Shown: positions 9,460 to 20,043, numbered from the stretch's first letter. The stretch is DNA of 64,000 nucleotides from Chloroflexota bacterium (GCA_022561385.1 JADFRG010000001.1:111032-175031), one strand, 5' to 3'. The notes: generated by a model from the letters alone, not told the origin. Numbers and translations: made by a program.

Positions 9460-11061
9460 GTGAAACGCTCCGCTGAAGCCCAGATTGCGCGCGGTGCGGG
9501 CATCGTAATGGCTGGATTTGCGTTGTCTAGCCTCGTCGGCTTGCTCAACCGCATACTTTACTCGGGCGCGTTCGGAACTGGGACTTCATTGGACGCCTTT
9601 TTCTCCGCTAACAGAGTCCCCGACATCCTGTTCAACTTGATGGCAGGCGGAGCCCTGGCCTCCGCGTTCATCCCAGTGTTTGCCACTTTCCTCACTCAGT
9701 CCGACCGAACCCGTGCGTGGCGCCTGACCTCTGGGGTCGGCAATTTCCTAATTCTGGGGCTGGGTCTGGCAGCTGCGCTGGTCTGGATCGCAGCACCCTG
9801 GATCGTACCCAACGTGCTGGTTCCGGGCTACGAAGATCCGGCTCAGATTGAGCTGACGGTCGATTTACTGCGCATCCAGCTCATCGCAATGATGCTGTTC
9901 GGCATCAGCGGGCTTGTGATGGCCGTATTAAACGCTCATCAACGCTTTGCGCTTCCAGCGCTCGCTCCCGCATTCAATTGGTTGGGTTGGATCATTGGAT
10001 TGTTCCTGCTTGTTCCACGTATTGGAATATACGGCCTGGCTTGGGGAGTAGTCCTGGGTGCGCTGTTACACCTGTTGATCCAGTTGCCGGGTTTGCGCGG
10101 CCTGCAAGCGCGTTACATCGCGACTCTCGACACTCGAGATCCAGCTGTAAGGCAGGTCGGCGGACTCATGATTCCACGCGTGTTTGGCGTGGCAGTGGTG
10201 CAGCTTAATTTTCTCGTGAACATCATTCTGGCCTCAACCATGGTCGCCGGCAGTCTTACGGGCATCACTTTGGCCTTCGCCATCATGTTGATGCCGCAGA
10301 TTGTGATCGCGCAGGCCATAGCTATTGCGGCCTTGCCTACATTCTCTAACCAGGCCGCACGCGGCCAGGTAGCCGAACTCCGGGAATCGCTGGCCACCAC
10401 ACTACGGGCCGTGGTTTTCCTTTCCCTGCCCGCCTCCGTCGGCCTGCTCTTCCTTAGGCGGCCCATCGTGTCCATGCTTTTTGAACGCGGCGAGTTTGAT
10501 TCTCGATCCACGGACCTGGTTGCATGGGCGCTGCTCTGGTACGCGGCCGGATTGGTAGGGCATGCGCTGGTAGAAATCATCTCCCGCGCGTTTTATGCTC
10601 TGAAGAACACGCGCACTCCGGTGTTGGTGGGGGCCGCGGCCATGGGCTTGAACGTGATCCTGAGCCTGACGTTGCCGATCGGATTTGAAAGGGTCGGTTG
10701 GACACCGCTCGGTGGATTGGCACTGGCCAACACTATTGCCACCGGACTAGAAGCGTTCGCGCTCGTTTGGCTGATGCGTGGTCGGTTGAGGGGCCTTGCC
10801 TACCCGCGCATTCGGCGAGGGCTCGTCGCGGCTGCCGCGGCCTCAGTGGTTCTGGCCGCGTTTCTCGTCCTGTGGAGAAATCAGACGCGCGAGAGCTCGG
10901 TCTGGCTTGTGGGGTTGGGAGGCGCGGTCTTTGGGGCCGCCATCTACTGGCTGGCGGCGTTCATCTTCAGGGCGCCAGAGGCCCTTGCCCTACCCGGCCT
11001 CTTGCGTGGCCGCATTATTCCGCGTCGCTCGCCAGATCCCCCTGGAGCTGACTTAGAGTGA
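9460..11061 (+). CDS. murJ: Lipid II flippase MurJ (MviN family)
   Basis: LNRILYSGAFGTGTSLDAFFSANRVPDILFNLMAGGALASAFIPVF is the MurJ N-terminal signature; polytopic throughout. Confidence 0.93.
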   Translation: MKRSAEAQIARGAGIVMAGFALSSLVGLLNRILYSGAFGTGTSLDAFFSANRVPDILFNLMAGGALASAFIPVFATFLTQSDRTRAWRLTSGVGNFLILGLGLAAALVWIAAPWIVPNVLVPGYEDPAQIELTVDLLRIQLIAMMLFGISGLVMAVLNAHQRFALPALAPAFNWLGWIIGLFLLVPRIGIYGLAWGVVLGALLHLLIQLPGLRGLQARYIATLDTRDPAVRQVGGLMIPRVFGVAVVQLNFLVNIILASTMVAGSLTGITLAFAIMLMPQIVIAQAIAIAALPTFSNQAARGQVAELRESLATTLRAVVFLSLPASVGLLFLRRPIVSMLFERGEFDSRSTDLVAWALLWYAAGLVGHALVEIISRAFYALKNTRTPVLVGAAAMGLNVILSLTLPIGFERVGWTPLGGLALANTIATGLEAFALVWLMRGRLRGLAYPRIRRGLVAAAAASVVLAAFLVLWRNQTRESSVWLVGLGGAVFGAAIYWLAAFIFRAPEALALPGLLRGRIIPRRSPDPPGADLE

Positions 11062-11236
11062 TCTCAGCTTCCTCGAGCAATTGACTGCAGCGTTCCGCCA
11101 GGGCCTGACCGCGTTCGAACATCGCCAGGCTTTCCTCAAGTTTCAGGTCACCTGACTCTAGTTTGCCGACCAGCGTGGCCAGTTCCTCAAACGCTTCTTC
11201 GAAACGCATCTTGTCTGGAGATTTGGGTTGCGCCAT
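11015..11236 (-). CDS. xseB: Exodeoxyribonuclease VII small subunit
   Basis: RFEEAFEELATLVGKLESGDLKLEESLAMFERGQALAERCSQLLEEAE matches XseB; upstream neighbour is xseA. Confidence 0.95.
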   Translation of the reverse strand: MAQPKSPDKMRFEEAFEELATLVGKLESGDLKLEESLAMFERGQALAERCSQLLEEAEITLSQLQGDLASDAE

Positions 11237-11256
11237 CTTGATTGCCTGTCAGGTCT

Positions 11257-12510
11257 CTAGGGGCTGCCCGTCGATGAGTGATCGACGGCCTGAGCAGCGT
11301 ATTCTCCGTCGCTCACCCGCACCTGAAGATCATCTCCCGCTCTCACTTGTGTCACGGATCGGATGATGGTCCCGTCCTCTGAATTTCGAACGACCGAGTA
11401 GCCGCGAGCCAGCACAGTATCGGGCCCCACCGCCTGCAGGGTCTGGATCAGCCCTCCGACCGCTGCCCCCTGGAGCGAGATTTCATGGCGTACGGCCGAT
11501 GTCGCTCGATGCAGGAGTTCATCCACTCGCTGGCGCATGTTGTCCACTCTCGCCCGTGGGGAGAGCAGCTCCAGGGCCGTCCGCTGCACCTGGAGCGCCG
11601 TCCGCTGCCGGCGTAGATAGTCTGCCCAGGCGCGACCCAGACCCATCTTCAATTGCCTCACTTCAATTTTGAGTTCATCAGAATCCGGTGTGGCGAGCTC
11701 GGCCGCGGCCGAAGGGGTGGGGGCGCGGACGTCGGCCGCAAAGTCAGCCAGCAGCACGTCGGTCTCGTGGCCGATGCCCGTCACCAGGGGCGCTTTCGAA
11801 GCGACCACCGCGCGCACCACGCGCTCGTCGTTGAATGCCCATAAATCCTCTACGGAGCCTCCCCCACGCACCAGGAGCACGATATCGGGCTTGCTCTGTT
11901 CATTTATGGCCTGTATCGCTTCAACAATACGATCGGGAGCTGCTTCCCCCTGCACCGGAGTCGGCGAAACAATCGCATGCACCAGGGGGTATCGTCGACG
12001 GAGAACGTTCAAGACATCCCGCAATGCGGCCCCGGTGGGTGAGGTCACGATTCCAATTCGGCTCGGCCAGGTGGGCAACTTCCGCTTACGTTCGGTAGAA
12101 AACAAGCCCTCGGTTTCTAGGCGCTCTTTGAGCAGCAGGTACTCCTGGTAACGCTCCCCTTCTCCCGCGAATCGAACCTGGTTCACATAGAGCTGATATC
12201 GTCCGCCCGCTTCGTAGACGCTGACGTTTCCATGCGTCTCAATGGCCTCACCCTCTTGAGGGAGGCGCGGTAGAAGGGCCACATCCTGCTTCCACATGAC
12301 ACATCGCACTGCGGCTTCGTCATCCCGGATACTGAAGTAGAGATGCCCGGATGAAGGTTGAGAAAGGTTGGAGATTTCTCCCGCCAGCCACAGGTCCGAC
12401 ATGCGGTAGTCGCTCTCAATGAGCTGCCGGATATGCCGGTTTAGCTCGACCGGCGACCAGATAGTGTTCCTGAAACCCAGGATGGATAGCTGGCTCATCT
12501 CGCGAAGCAT
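11257..12510 (-). CDS. xseA: Exodeoxyribonuclease VII large subunit
   Basis: SDLWLAGEISNLSQPSSGHLYFSIRDDEAAVRCVMWK, GIVTSPTGAALRDVLNVLRRRYP and RGGGSVEDLWAFNDERVVRAV are XseA signatures. Confidence 0.97.
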   Translation of the reverse strand: MLREMSQLSILGFRNTIWSPVELNRHIRQLIESDYRMSDLWLAGEISNLSQPSSGHLYFSIRDDEAAVRCVMWKQDVALLPRLPQEGEAIETHGNVSVYEAGGRYQLYVNQVRFAGEGERYQEYLLLKERLETEGLFSTERKRKLPTWPSRIGIVTSPTGAALRDVLNVLRRRYPLVHAIVSPTPVQGEAAPDRIVEAIQAINEQSKPDIVLLVRGGGSVEDLWAFNDERVVRAVVASKAPLVTGIGHETDVLLADFAADVRAPTPSAAAELATPDSDELKIEVRQLKMGLGRAWADYLRRQRTALQVQRTALELLSPRARVDNMRQRVDELLHRATSAVRHEISLQGAAVGGLIQTLQAVGPDTVLARGYSVVRNSEDGTIIRSVTQVRAGDDLQVRVSDGEYAAQAVDHSSTGSP

Positions 12511-12574
12511 AACTGCCGTATAGGGGGGGTGTCAACTGAACGATATAATGCGCGCATCGAGATGAGGTTGGGCG

Positions 12575-13066
12575 ATGGATCAGAAACCTGAGGCCAAGCT
12601 GGGGTCTGCACTCAATAGTAGGGGATGGACTCTTGCTCTGGGAGAGTCCTGCACAGGAGGGTTGATCGCCCACCGGATAACCGAAATTCCCGGCTCCTCG
12701 GAGTACTTTCTCGGGGGGGTCGTGGCCTACTCCAATCTCATCAAAGAGTCGCTGCTGAACGTGCAGATCGAGACGTTGGAAGCGGTGGGCGCGGTGAGTG
12801 AAGAGACTGCACGCGAGATGGCCCGCGGCGCACGCGAAGTGATGCGCGCCGCGGTGGGCGTGTCGGTCACCGGGATCGCAGGACCGGGAGGCGCAACCGA
12901 AGGCAAGCCGGTAGGTCTCACCTTCATCTCGGTCAGCACTCCTGATGGAGAGTGGGTCGAGCGTCACGTTTTTGAGGGCGACCGACATGCCAATAAGCAG
13001 GCCTCAGCCGAAGCCGCTTTGAAGCTGCTGTTACAGGTGCTGAGCGAGGGAGATCCATCCGAGTGA
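12575..13066 (+). CDS. pncC: CinA C-terminal domain nicotinamide-nucleotide amidohydrolase (PncC)
   Basis: LALGESCTGGLIAHRITEIPGSSEYFLGGVVAYSNLIKESLL and GVSVTGIAGPGGATEGKPVGL. Confidence 0.95.
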   Translation: MDQKPEAKLGSALNSRGWTLALGESCTGGLIAHRITEIPGSSEYFLGGVVAYSNLIKESLLNVQIETLEAVGAVSEETAREMARGAREVMRAAVGVSVTGIAGPGGATEGKPVGLTFISVSTPDGEWVERHVFEGDRHANKQASAEAALKLLLQVLSEGDPSE

Positions 13067-13311
13067 GTCCTTCCGGCCTTGAAGTTGAACACCGTGCAGA
13101 ACCGGATCGTCGGCCGGCCGCCTTCACCTGGCAAGGGACGCGCTGGATCGTTAATTCAACCGGCCGGACCTGGGAATCAAACGGGGAGCGACACTACCTA
13201 CTGATGGTCCAGGGCGACCGCGTATTTGAGTTGGCCTTTTCAGGCAGCACCGGCCGCTGGCGGCTGGTGCGCCGGCCTGAAGACTTCGGACCTCACCAAA
13301 CGGCCACCTAG
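13063..13311 (+). CDS. Hypothetical protein (82 aa), coupled to pncC
   Basis: GTG start overlaps the pncC stop (GTGA). DUF6504-like FTWQGTRW...R character is uncertain. Confidence 0.6.
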   Translation: MSPSGLEVEHRAEPDRRPAAFTWQGTRWIVNSTGRTWESNGERHYLLMVQGDRVFELAFSGSTGRWRLVRRPEDFGPHQTAT

Positions 13312-13330
13312 CAGCACATGCTGGAACCAA

Positions 13331-13363
13331 AAAAAGGGCCGCCCCAAACAGACGGCCCTTTGC
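13331..13363. terminator. Bidirectional intrinsic terminator between convergent genes
   Basis: AAAGGGCCG...CGGCCCTTT inverted repeat with flanking A and T runs, between genes ending at 13311 (+) and 13381 (-). Confidence 0.85.
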
Positions 13364-13380
13364 TCGTTTCTGATCCGTGG

Positions 13381-14556
13381 TTAGCTCAAATAGTCCCGTA
13401 GCTGGCGCGACCGACGAGGATGACGCAGTCGTCGCAGAGCCTTGCCTTCAATCTGACGAATTCGCTCCCGCGTCAGGCCAAATTTCTGCCCTACCTCTTC
13501 CAGCGTGTACGAGCGCCCGTTTTGTAATCCGAAGCGCAACCGCAAGATGCGGGCCTCACGGGGGCTCAAGGTTGTGAGCACTTCCTCGATCTTGTCCCGC
13601 AACAGGTTTTGGTATGCGCTCTCGGTTGGGGTAGGGGTCGACTCGTCTTCGACAAAGGAGCCAAGTTCCGAATCTTCCTCTTCGCCTACGGGCGATTCGA
13701 GCGACAGCGGACGCCAGGAGACACGCATCATCCACTGCACTTTGCGTGGATCTAACTCCATTTTCACCGCGATCTCTTCCGGTGTGGGCTTGCGGCCCAG
13801 TTCCTGCTCCAGCTGACGCGCCTCCTTGTACAAGAGACGGATGCGGTCCGACATATGCACCGGCACGCGGATGGTCCGACCCTGGTCGGCGATGGAGCGA
13901 GTGATCGTCTGCCGAATCCACCAGGTGGCATAGGTACTGAAGCGGTACCCGCGGTGATAGTCAAATTTCTCAACCGCCTTCATCAGTCCCAGGTTGCCCT
14001 CCTGAATCAGATCCAAGAAGGGAACCCCTCGAGCCATGTACTTCTTGGCAATGCTTACCACGAGGCGCGTATTAGCCTTGATGAGGTGATCGCGAGCGGC
14101 CTTTGCGTCCTGAACCTCCGCTTGCAAATTCGTCCGGTGCTTTGCGGAACCGTTGCTGTTGCGCTTGCGTAGCTTCGCCTCGGATTCCTTGCCGAGTTCA
14201 ATGCGCATGGCCAGGTCGACCTCTTCTTCTGTGGTGAGCAGCGGCACGCGCGCCATCTCCTTGAGATACAGACCAACCGTGTCGTCGCTGGAGATAGCGC
14301 TTAAATCGAACGGTTCGGGCTGGTCGTAGGTTGACTCGGGACGTAGATGTGCGGGCACCTGGGACGGGTGCTCATAAACCTCCACGCCTGAGCCCCGGAA
14401 GAAGGTCTCGAGTCTGTCCAGTCGATCTTCCGATTCATCTAGTTCGGGGAATACATTAACGAGGTCTTCGGTGGTGATGTAGCCCTGATAATCCCCCTTT
14501 TCCATCAGAGCGGCAAAAGCATCTCGCTTATGCCAACGTTCCTTAGCTACGGCCAT
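13381..14556 (-). CDS. rpoD: RNA polymerase primary sigma factor (sigma-70, RpoD/SigA)
   Basis: [66 protein letters not shown] and [27 protein letters not shown]. Confidence 0.97.
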   Translation of the reverse strand: MAVAKERWHKRDAFAALMEKGDYQGYITTEDLVNVFPELDESEDRLDRLETFFRGSGVEVYEHPSQVPAHLRPESTYDQPEPFDLSAISSDDTVGLYLKEMARVPLLTTEEEVDLAMRIELGKESEAKLRKRNSNGSAKHRTNLQAEVQDAKAARDHLIKANTRLVVSIAKKYMARGVPFLDLIQEGNLGLMKAVEKFDYHRGYRFSTYATWWIRQTITRSIADQGRTIRVPVHMSDRIRLLYKEARQLEQELGRKPTPEEIAVKMELDPRKVQWMMRVSWRPLSLESPVGEEEDSELGSFVEDESTPTPTESAYQNLLRDKIEEVLTTLSPREARILRLRFGLQNGRSYTLEEVGQKFGLTRERIRQIEGKALRRLRHPRRSRQLRDYLS

Positions 14557-14575
14557 CTTCTCCCTCCCTGCAAGG

Positions 14576-15094
14576 TTAAGATTCTGGTAGCAACGACTTC
14601 AACGCGGCGAACCGCGGGTCGAGCTCCGTTTCCGGATGCTCACAATTACTTTCATTCAGGTTGTTCCCACATTCGGGGCATAACCCCTTACAGTCCGATC
14701 GGCACAAGCTGTGCGTAGGCATATCTAGAAAAAAGTGATCCCGAACCAGCGGCCTTAGATCCAGAATGCCCGTCTCGGGCACACCCTCCGATGGATCCGT
14801 ACCCGGGCGTGGGGGGTAATAAAGCAGCTCCCCAAGTTCCACCGAGAGCGCCTGATTCAGCGAAGTCAAGCAGCGATCGCAGTCCAGTTCGAGCTCTGAT
14901 TCCAGCGCACCCTCGATGTACAATCCCTCACCGGTGCGTGTCAAACGCAGGACCCCGCGCAGGAATGACAAATCCAAGTCGTCCCCGACCTGGATCGCTG
15001 GAAGATCAAACTCAAATTCCTGGCTTGTTCCTGCACCCTGATGCAGCAAGGAACCGACGTTCAATCGCAGTGGGTGCTGCCTATTTTTAGACAC
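14576..15094 (-). CDS. DUF177 (YceD-family) protein
   Basis: [24 protein letters not shown] and [23 protein letters not shown] are typical of YceD/DUF177. Confidence 0.92.
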   Translation of the reverse strand: MSKNRQHPLRLNVGSLLHQGAGTSQEFEFDLPAIQVGDDLDLSFLRGVLRLTRTGEGLYIEGALESELELDCDRCLTSLNQALSVELGELLYYPPRPGTDPSEGVPETGILDLRPLVRDHFFLDMPTHSLCRSDCKGLCPECGNNLNESNCEHPETELDPRFAALKSLLPES

Positions 15095-15395
15095 AGTAAG
15101 GCTGCAATCTCGCCTTCAGAAAAGCGGTTTCATAATAACATACATTGTAAGGTCGGTCAAAGTAGGAACTTAGTACTAAACATAAAACCACCTTTTACGG
15201 TACTTAAACGGCATATATGGGTAATTTTTCGTAGGTACCCGCACATATGTGGTCCGAGTACTGTTCGAATAGTCAAATATGGGGAGATTTCTCATTGACC
15301 ATTTGGAAGGAATGTCGGCTTTTTCAGGCTATGCGCACGGTCTAAGTGGGGGTTGACCTGGCATCCATCGGATACTTTTTCGGGGCATAATTTGT

Positions 15396-16001
15396 ATGCT
15401 TAGACTGCTGCTCGGCACCCATAACCCGGGGAAGCAGGCCGAGCTGCGAGCCCTGCTGGAAGGCCCGAATTTGGAAATCGTCACCATCGATGACCTGGGG
15501 ATTGAATTGGAGATCGAGGAATCCGGAGCGACCTACGCGGAAAATGCTCGCCTTAAAGCCGTCTCCTATTCGGTCGAGTCTGGACTCTGGTCGTTGTCCG
15601 ATGACAGCGGATTGGAAGTGGAGGCGCTGGATGGAGCTCCCGGATTGAAATCGGCTCGCTTCGCGGGCGAAGGGAAATCGGACTCAGATCGCCGGCAGCG
15701 GTTGCTCGAGATCTTGAAGGACCATCCGCGTCCGTGGGAGGCTCAGTTTCGGGCGGCAGTTGCCCTAGCCAGTCCTTCTGGCGAGGTGGAGCTGGCCGAA
15801 GGTCGATGCGCCGGAGAAATCATCCCTGAGGAACGCGGCGTGAGCGGTTTCGGATACGATTTTATCTTTCTGACACATGGAACGGGGAAAACCATGGCCG
15901 AACTGGAGATGGGTGAGAAAAATCGCCTCAGCCACAGGGCCGGAGCAATTGAGGCCCTCCGACCGATCCTGGAGCTGCGGCTTGACCTCCGTGATCGGTA
16001 G
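15396..16001 (+). CDS. rdgB: RdgB/HAM1-family non-canonical purine NTP pyrophosphatase
   Basis: LLLGTHNPGKQAELRALL, TYAENARLKA, LSDDSGLEVEALDGAPGLKSARFAG and GFGYDFIF. Confidence 0.96.
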   Translation: MLRLLLGTHNPGKQAELRALLEGPNLEIVTIDDLGIELEIEESGATYAENARLKAVSYSVESGLWSLSDDSGLEVEALDGAPGLKSARFAGEGKSDSDRRQRLLEILKDHPRPWEAQFRAAVALASPSGEVELAEGRCAGEIIPEERGVSGFGYDFIFLTHGTGKTMAELEMGEKNRLSHRAGAIEALRPILELRLDLRDR

Positions 16002-16125
16002 CGTGGGCCACGGGGGATGTAAGAGCTTAGTGGGGTCTGGGGCCTGAAGGCGAGTCCGCGGGCGTCAACGGACTCCTTAGAGCAGAGAGGGCGGACCGGG
16101 TGGGACCCCTTGAGGGATGGTGTAC

Positions 16126-17049
16126 TTATTCCTGGGCCTCCAACCAACGTTCGGTCATCATCGACGCGGCCGTGCCCTGGCCCACTGAGGTCGCGATCTG
16201 GCGGTAGACCGAATCCATAATTTCTCCCGCCGCGAACACCCCCGGAACACTCGTCATCATTTTCTTATCCACGGTCAGATAACCCGCCTCGTCCATCTCT
16301 AGTTGGCCTTCAAAAAGACTCGAATTAGGATAATGGCCGATGAATATGAAGACGCCGTCCGTCTCCCGCGTTTCGATATCCCCCGTTTTCACATTGCGGG
16401 TGCGAATGGCCTGTACCTTGCCGTTACCCACAATCTCCTCCAGGACCGTATCCCAGATGAAACCGAGCTTCTCGTTGGAAAAGGCGCGCCGCTTGAGGGC
16501 TTCGCCTGCCCGCAGTTCGTCGCGACGGTGGAGGACGTCCACTCGATTGGCAAATTTGGTCAGGAAAATGCCCTCTTCCATGGCGCTGTCCCCGCCACCG
16601 ACGACGACCACATCCTTCTCACGAAAGAAGAACCCGTCGCAGGTCGCACAGAACGACACTCCGCGTCCGATAAACTCATCTTCGCCTGGAACACCGAGCC
16701 GCTTTGGAGAGGCGCCCGCGGTCACAATCACCGCCTCTGCCTCATAGTTCTCGCTATGGGTTTCGACCGTAAACGGTGGGCCGCTCGAGAAATCCACCTT
16801 GGTGACCTCGTCGATCTGCAACCTCGCTCCGAAGACCTCAGCCTGCTTGCGCATGAGCTCGACCAACTCCGGGCCGGTCGTTCCCTGGGGAAAGCCGGGA
16901 TAATTTTCGACTTCATTCGTGATTGAGATTTGCCCACCGAGCTGAGTTCCCGAAACCACCAGCGGCTCGAGCCGGGCACGCGCAGAGTAAAGCGCGGCGG
17001 TTAGACCGGCTGGGCCGGATCCAATGATGACTAACTTCTCCTTTTTCAT
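16126..17049 (-). CDS. trxB: Thioredoxin-disulfide reductase
   Basis: GSGPAGLTAALYSARA, SFCATCDGFFFREKDVVVVGGGDSAMEEG and GVFAAGEIMD; active-site CATC. Confidence 0.96.
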   Translation of the reverse strand: MKKEKLVIIGSGPAGLTAALYSARARLEPLVVSGTQLGGQISITNEVENYPGFPQGTTGPELVELMRKQAEVFGARLQIDEVTKVDFSSGPPFTVETHSENYEAEAVIVTAGASPKRLGVPGEDEFIGRGVSFCATCDGFFFREKDVVVVGGGDSAMEEGIFLTKFANRVDVLHRRDELRAGEALKRRAFSNEKLGFIWDTVLEEIVGNGKVQAIRTRNVKTGDIETRETDGVFIFIGHYPNSSLFEGQLEMDEAGYLTVDKKMMTSVPGVFAAGEIMDSVYRQIATSVGQGTAASMMTERWLEAQE

Positions 17050-17143
17050 GTAACCGCTCTCTTGAGGTTCGAAATCATTTCCATTTCAGCGATATCCTCA
17101 GGCATGGACGCCGTGTGAGGCGGTATTTCTTACCTTGCGGTTG

Positions 17144-17428
17144 TTATTCTTCGTCGTCCATCAGTTGTGGAACAGTATGTTTTAGCCACCAGATCGGTGC
17201 GCGGGTCACGACGTTCCCCTGCGCGTCGATCAGCGGCTTTCGGATCGGATCTCCATCATCCCCGGGCCGACACGCCACTTTTTCTCCGCCGCAAAATTCG
17301 CACTTCCCACTTTCCCCAGCCGAGGCGGTACATCGCTTGCACACATAAATCACGATCTCTTCGCTCACGGCCTTGTCCCTCCTAACGATGCTGGCCTTAA
17401 TTGTAAGCGAGGCGCGAAGGCTAGACAA
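17144..17428 (-). CDS. Small zinc-ribbon-like protein
   Basis: YVCKRCTAS...GKCEFCGGEKVACRPGD contains two CxxC pairs; no named family recognised. The true start is probably internal. Confidence 0.6.
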   Translation of the reverse strand: MSSLRASLTIKASIVRRDKAVSEEIVIYVCKRCTASAGESGKCEFCGGEKVACRPGDDGDPIRKPLIDAQGNVVTRAPIWWLKHTVPQLMDDEE

Positions 17429-17515
17429 CGCCTGCTCGCGACTCTCAAAAACTACGTACGCGACACATAGGTTCCGGCCAGCCTGCCGGGTACGCGGCGA
17501 GGGCCGGAGAGTGGA

Positions 17516-18169
17516 TCAAGCAACGCTTGAATTCTTCTTGCGCGCCATACCCAGGAGCACGGCCTGGGCCAGGGCGGTCAGCCAGAAATTACGCGTGGCG
17601 GCGAAGAGCAGGCTCGAGCCGGCAATGCGCGCAACCGTCTCCCACATGCCAGATGGCCAATTCGATTCCGCTCCTTTTGTTCGCCGCGTGCTCAGAGCTT
17701 CCTTCAGGGTCGCCTTCCACGGTTTGAAGCAGATTGCCCATTCCAGGACCGCCAAGGCGAGACCCATCAGTAGGCCCAATTCGGTGCGGGGCATCCAGAG
17801 CATGCCGGCCGCCCTATAAAGCGCCCAGCGCGGCTCATCCAGAACGCCGCGGGTCGGCGTTGGCCACTCCCCCTGCGGCCACCGGATCAATGTCATTACC
17901 CCGACGAGGACTCCGGAGAGTATGGCCCCGCCAACCCAGGTCAGCGGCGACTGGCCCGTGAGACCGTAAAACCTGGCAGGGACCGCTCCGGATATCAGCG
18001 CGAGGTAGGCCGGAACAATGCCCCACAGCCAGGGAGCCAATCTCTGCGCCAGATCCAGTATCGATTCGGAAAGACCTAAAAGAGCGGCCGCCCGAGGCCA
18101 GGCGGGTTTTGCCAACGCGGGAGAAAAAATGGCCAGGCCCACCCAGAACGCGGCCTCAGCTTGAGTCAA
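17516..18169 (-). CDS. Hypothetical integral membrane protein
   Basis: Multiple hydrophobic segments; coherent with the minus-strand run. Confidence 0.6.
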   Translation of the reverse strand: MTQAEAAFWVGLAIFSPALAKPAWPRAAALLGLSESILDLAQRLAPWLWGIVPAYLALISGAVPARFYGLTGQSPLTWVGGAILSGVLVGVMTLIRWPQGEWPTPTRGVLDEPRWALYRAAGMLWMPRTELGLLMGLALAVLEWAICFKPWKATLKEALSTRRTKGAESNWPSGMWETVARIAGSSLLFAATRNFWLTALAQAVLLGMARKKNSSVA

Positions 18170-18203
18170 CCGATGCGGTACCCATCGGGAAGCACGTCGC
18201 GCC

Positions 18204-19880
18204 TTAGGTCTTTCCCGCCACGGGTACTTCTAAGATAATGCGCGTCCCCTCCCCCTCCGCCGACTCGATATGCAGGACCCCGTTCACGAGTTCCGAGCGT
18301 TCACGCATGTTGACCATGCCCAGGCTTCCGCGCTGCTCGTAGTTGGCGTCCACCGCGCCCACATTAAACCCGACCCCGTCATCTCTCACTTCGAGCACGA
18401 TACCTTCTGCTTCGGTTCGTTGCAGCTCCACCCAGATGTTGGCCGCCTCTGCATATTTGTGTGCGTTGTTGATCGCCTCTTCGGCAATGAAAAACACGAC
18501 CGCTTGTTTGGACATGTCCAGGCCGTCCGACACATTCATCTCCGCTTCCACGTGGACCGCCTGCCCATGGGTCTCGTGCATTTTGCTGGCCAGTTGATAA
18601 AGGGCTGAAACGAGCCCCTTGGATTCAAGGACCAGCGGTCGCAGCGTAAAAAGCATGTGCCGAATTTCCCTGGTCGTCTGGCGCGCGATTTCCTCCAGGG
18701 TCTTGATCTCCCGTTGCGCCGCCTCTCGGTCTCGCTCGATTAGACGACCGGCGAAGTTCAATCGCATCGCAACGGCCGCGATCGTCTGGGTCGGCCCGTC
18801 ATGCAGATTGCGGGCGAGCTTGCGGCGGGACTCCTCTTCAGTCTCCATTATTCGATCCCGCTCGATCTCCAGCTCGCGCACGATTCGGGCGTTGTGTAAG
18901 GCGATGCCTCCCAGCGTACCGATGGCGTCGAGCCGATCGAGGCGACTACGAGTGAAAAATCCCTTGTTGGAATGCGCGAGCACCAATGCCCCCTCGACCT
19001 GTCCGCTCACAATCAGCGGCACACACACGGCTACCTGGCTTCCATGGGCGAGGCCCAATCGCTCCAGAGCCGGATCATGCGAAGCCGCGTCTGCGTACGT
19101 TAGCTGGCCGGAATCGAGAGCCTCAGCGATGAGCCCGTTCGGAGTCGTCAATACAAACCCCTCCGGCGTCGCGTTTCGACCTGCGGCCAGTGTGAATCCA
19201 CCTCCGACCGGAAGCAGCAGAGCGACCCGCACTTCCTCCGCCCTCTCGGCCGTCAATCCGCCCAGAGCCAGGTCGATGAGTTTCGCGTGAAAATCTTCGC
19301 TGGCGGCCGCGACGTTAATCTCCACTGCGAGGTCCAGCATCGACCGGTCGCGCCCTGCGCCTCCACTCCCATCCAACTCAGGCCCACCATGGTGTTGGTG
19401 AAGCCATACACCGATCCAGCCCGCCACCGGGGTGAGCGCCAAGACCGTAAGCAGAGCACGACCCGCGCCGGCCAGTTCCTCGACTTGAATGGAGCCGGAA
19501 AGAAAACTGAATGCCAGCAGGACCGAAGCGCCCAAGCCGGGGAAAGCGAGCGCCGCAAGCCAGCCGAAGGCCATCCCGCCTAAAAGACCCCCGATCAACA
19601 GCGACCACCACAACGGACTCGTGGCAAGTCCGGTGAGCGCGATCGAACCCAGCACGAATGTGAGGTCAATTGCGATGCCAGACTCGCGTGGCCATCTCAA
19701 CCGCGTGCGTGGCCAGGGCGCGACCGAAATCAGGACGATCAAGAGCACCCATATGCCCACGATCACGGCCAACCCCGTGCTCAATTGGCCAGTCAGCCCG
19801 GCCGAAATCGACACCGCAGCCGCCCAGATCAGGCGAATTAGCAGCATAACCAAATAATTCGTTGTGAGAGTCCGTGCCAT
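18204..19880 (-). CDS. Membrane-associated GAF sensor histidine kinase (HisKA_3/NarL-type)
   Basis: RRKLARNLHDGPTQTIAAVAMRLNFAGRLIE (HisKA_3 H-box) and EVRDDGVGFNVG...RGSLGMVNMRERSELVNG (HATPase); GAF-like region; N-terminal TM helices. Confidence 0.93.
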   Translation of the reverse strand: MARTLTTNYLVMLLIRLIWAAAVSISAGLTGQLSTGLAVIVGIWVLLIVLISVAPWPRTRLRWPRESGIAIDLTFVLGSIALTGLATSPLWWSLLIGGLLGGMAFGWLAALAFPGLGASVLLAFSFLSGSIQVEELAGAGRALLTVLALTPVAGWIGVWLHQHHGGPELDGSGGAGRDRSMLDLAVEINVAAASEDFHAKLIDLALGGLTAERAEEVRVALLLPVGGGFTLAAGRNATPEGFVLTTPNGLIAEALDSGQLTYADAASHDPALERLGLAHGSQVAVCVPLIVSGQVEGALVLAHSNKGFFTRSRLDRLDAIGTLGGIALHNARIVRELEIERDRIMETEEESRRKLARNLHDGPTQTIAAVAMRLNFAGRLIERDREAAQREIKTLEEIARQTTREIRHMLFTLRPLVLESKGLVSALYQLASKMHETHGQAVHVEAEMNVSDGLDMSKQAVVFFIAEEAINNAHKYAEAANIWVELQRTEAEGIVLEVRDDGVGFNVGAVDANYEQRGSLGMVNMRERSELVNGVLHIESAEGEGTRIILEVPVAGKT

Positions 19881-20043
19881 CAGGCTAATGGGTCCGGATA
19901 TATATACGGATGCCGACTGAACTACCAGTTTGGGATTTTACAGGAGAACCCTTGTCGCGGCTTGGGCCTCGCACAAGGTGGGATGTGCCGCTTACATTGC
20001 GAATACGTGCCATCTGCGCGGCGCACAACCCTTCCCAAGTGGA

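Noticed and set aside
16303-16926. 207-aa plus-strand ORF opposite trxB
   Set aside because: Shadow ORF of trxB with no domain signature.
18619-19290. 223-aa plus-strand Ser/Arg-rich ORF
   Set aside because: Antisense to the histidine kinase gene; composition is typical of shadow ORFs.
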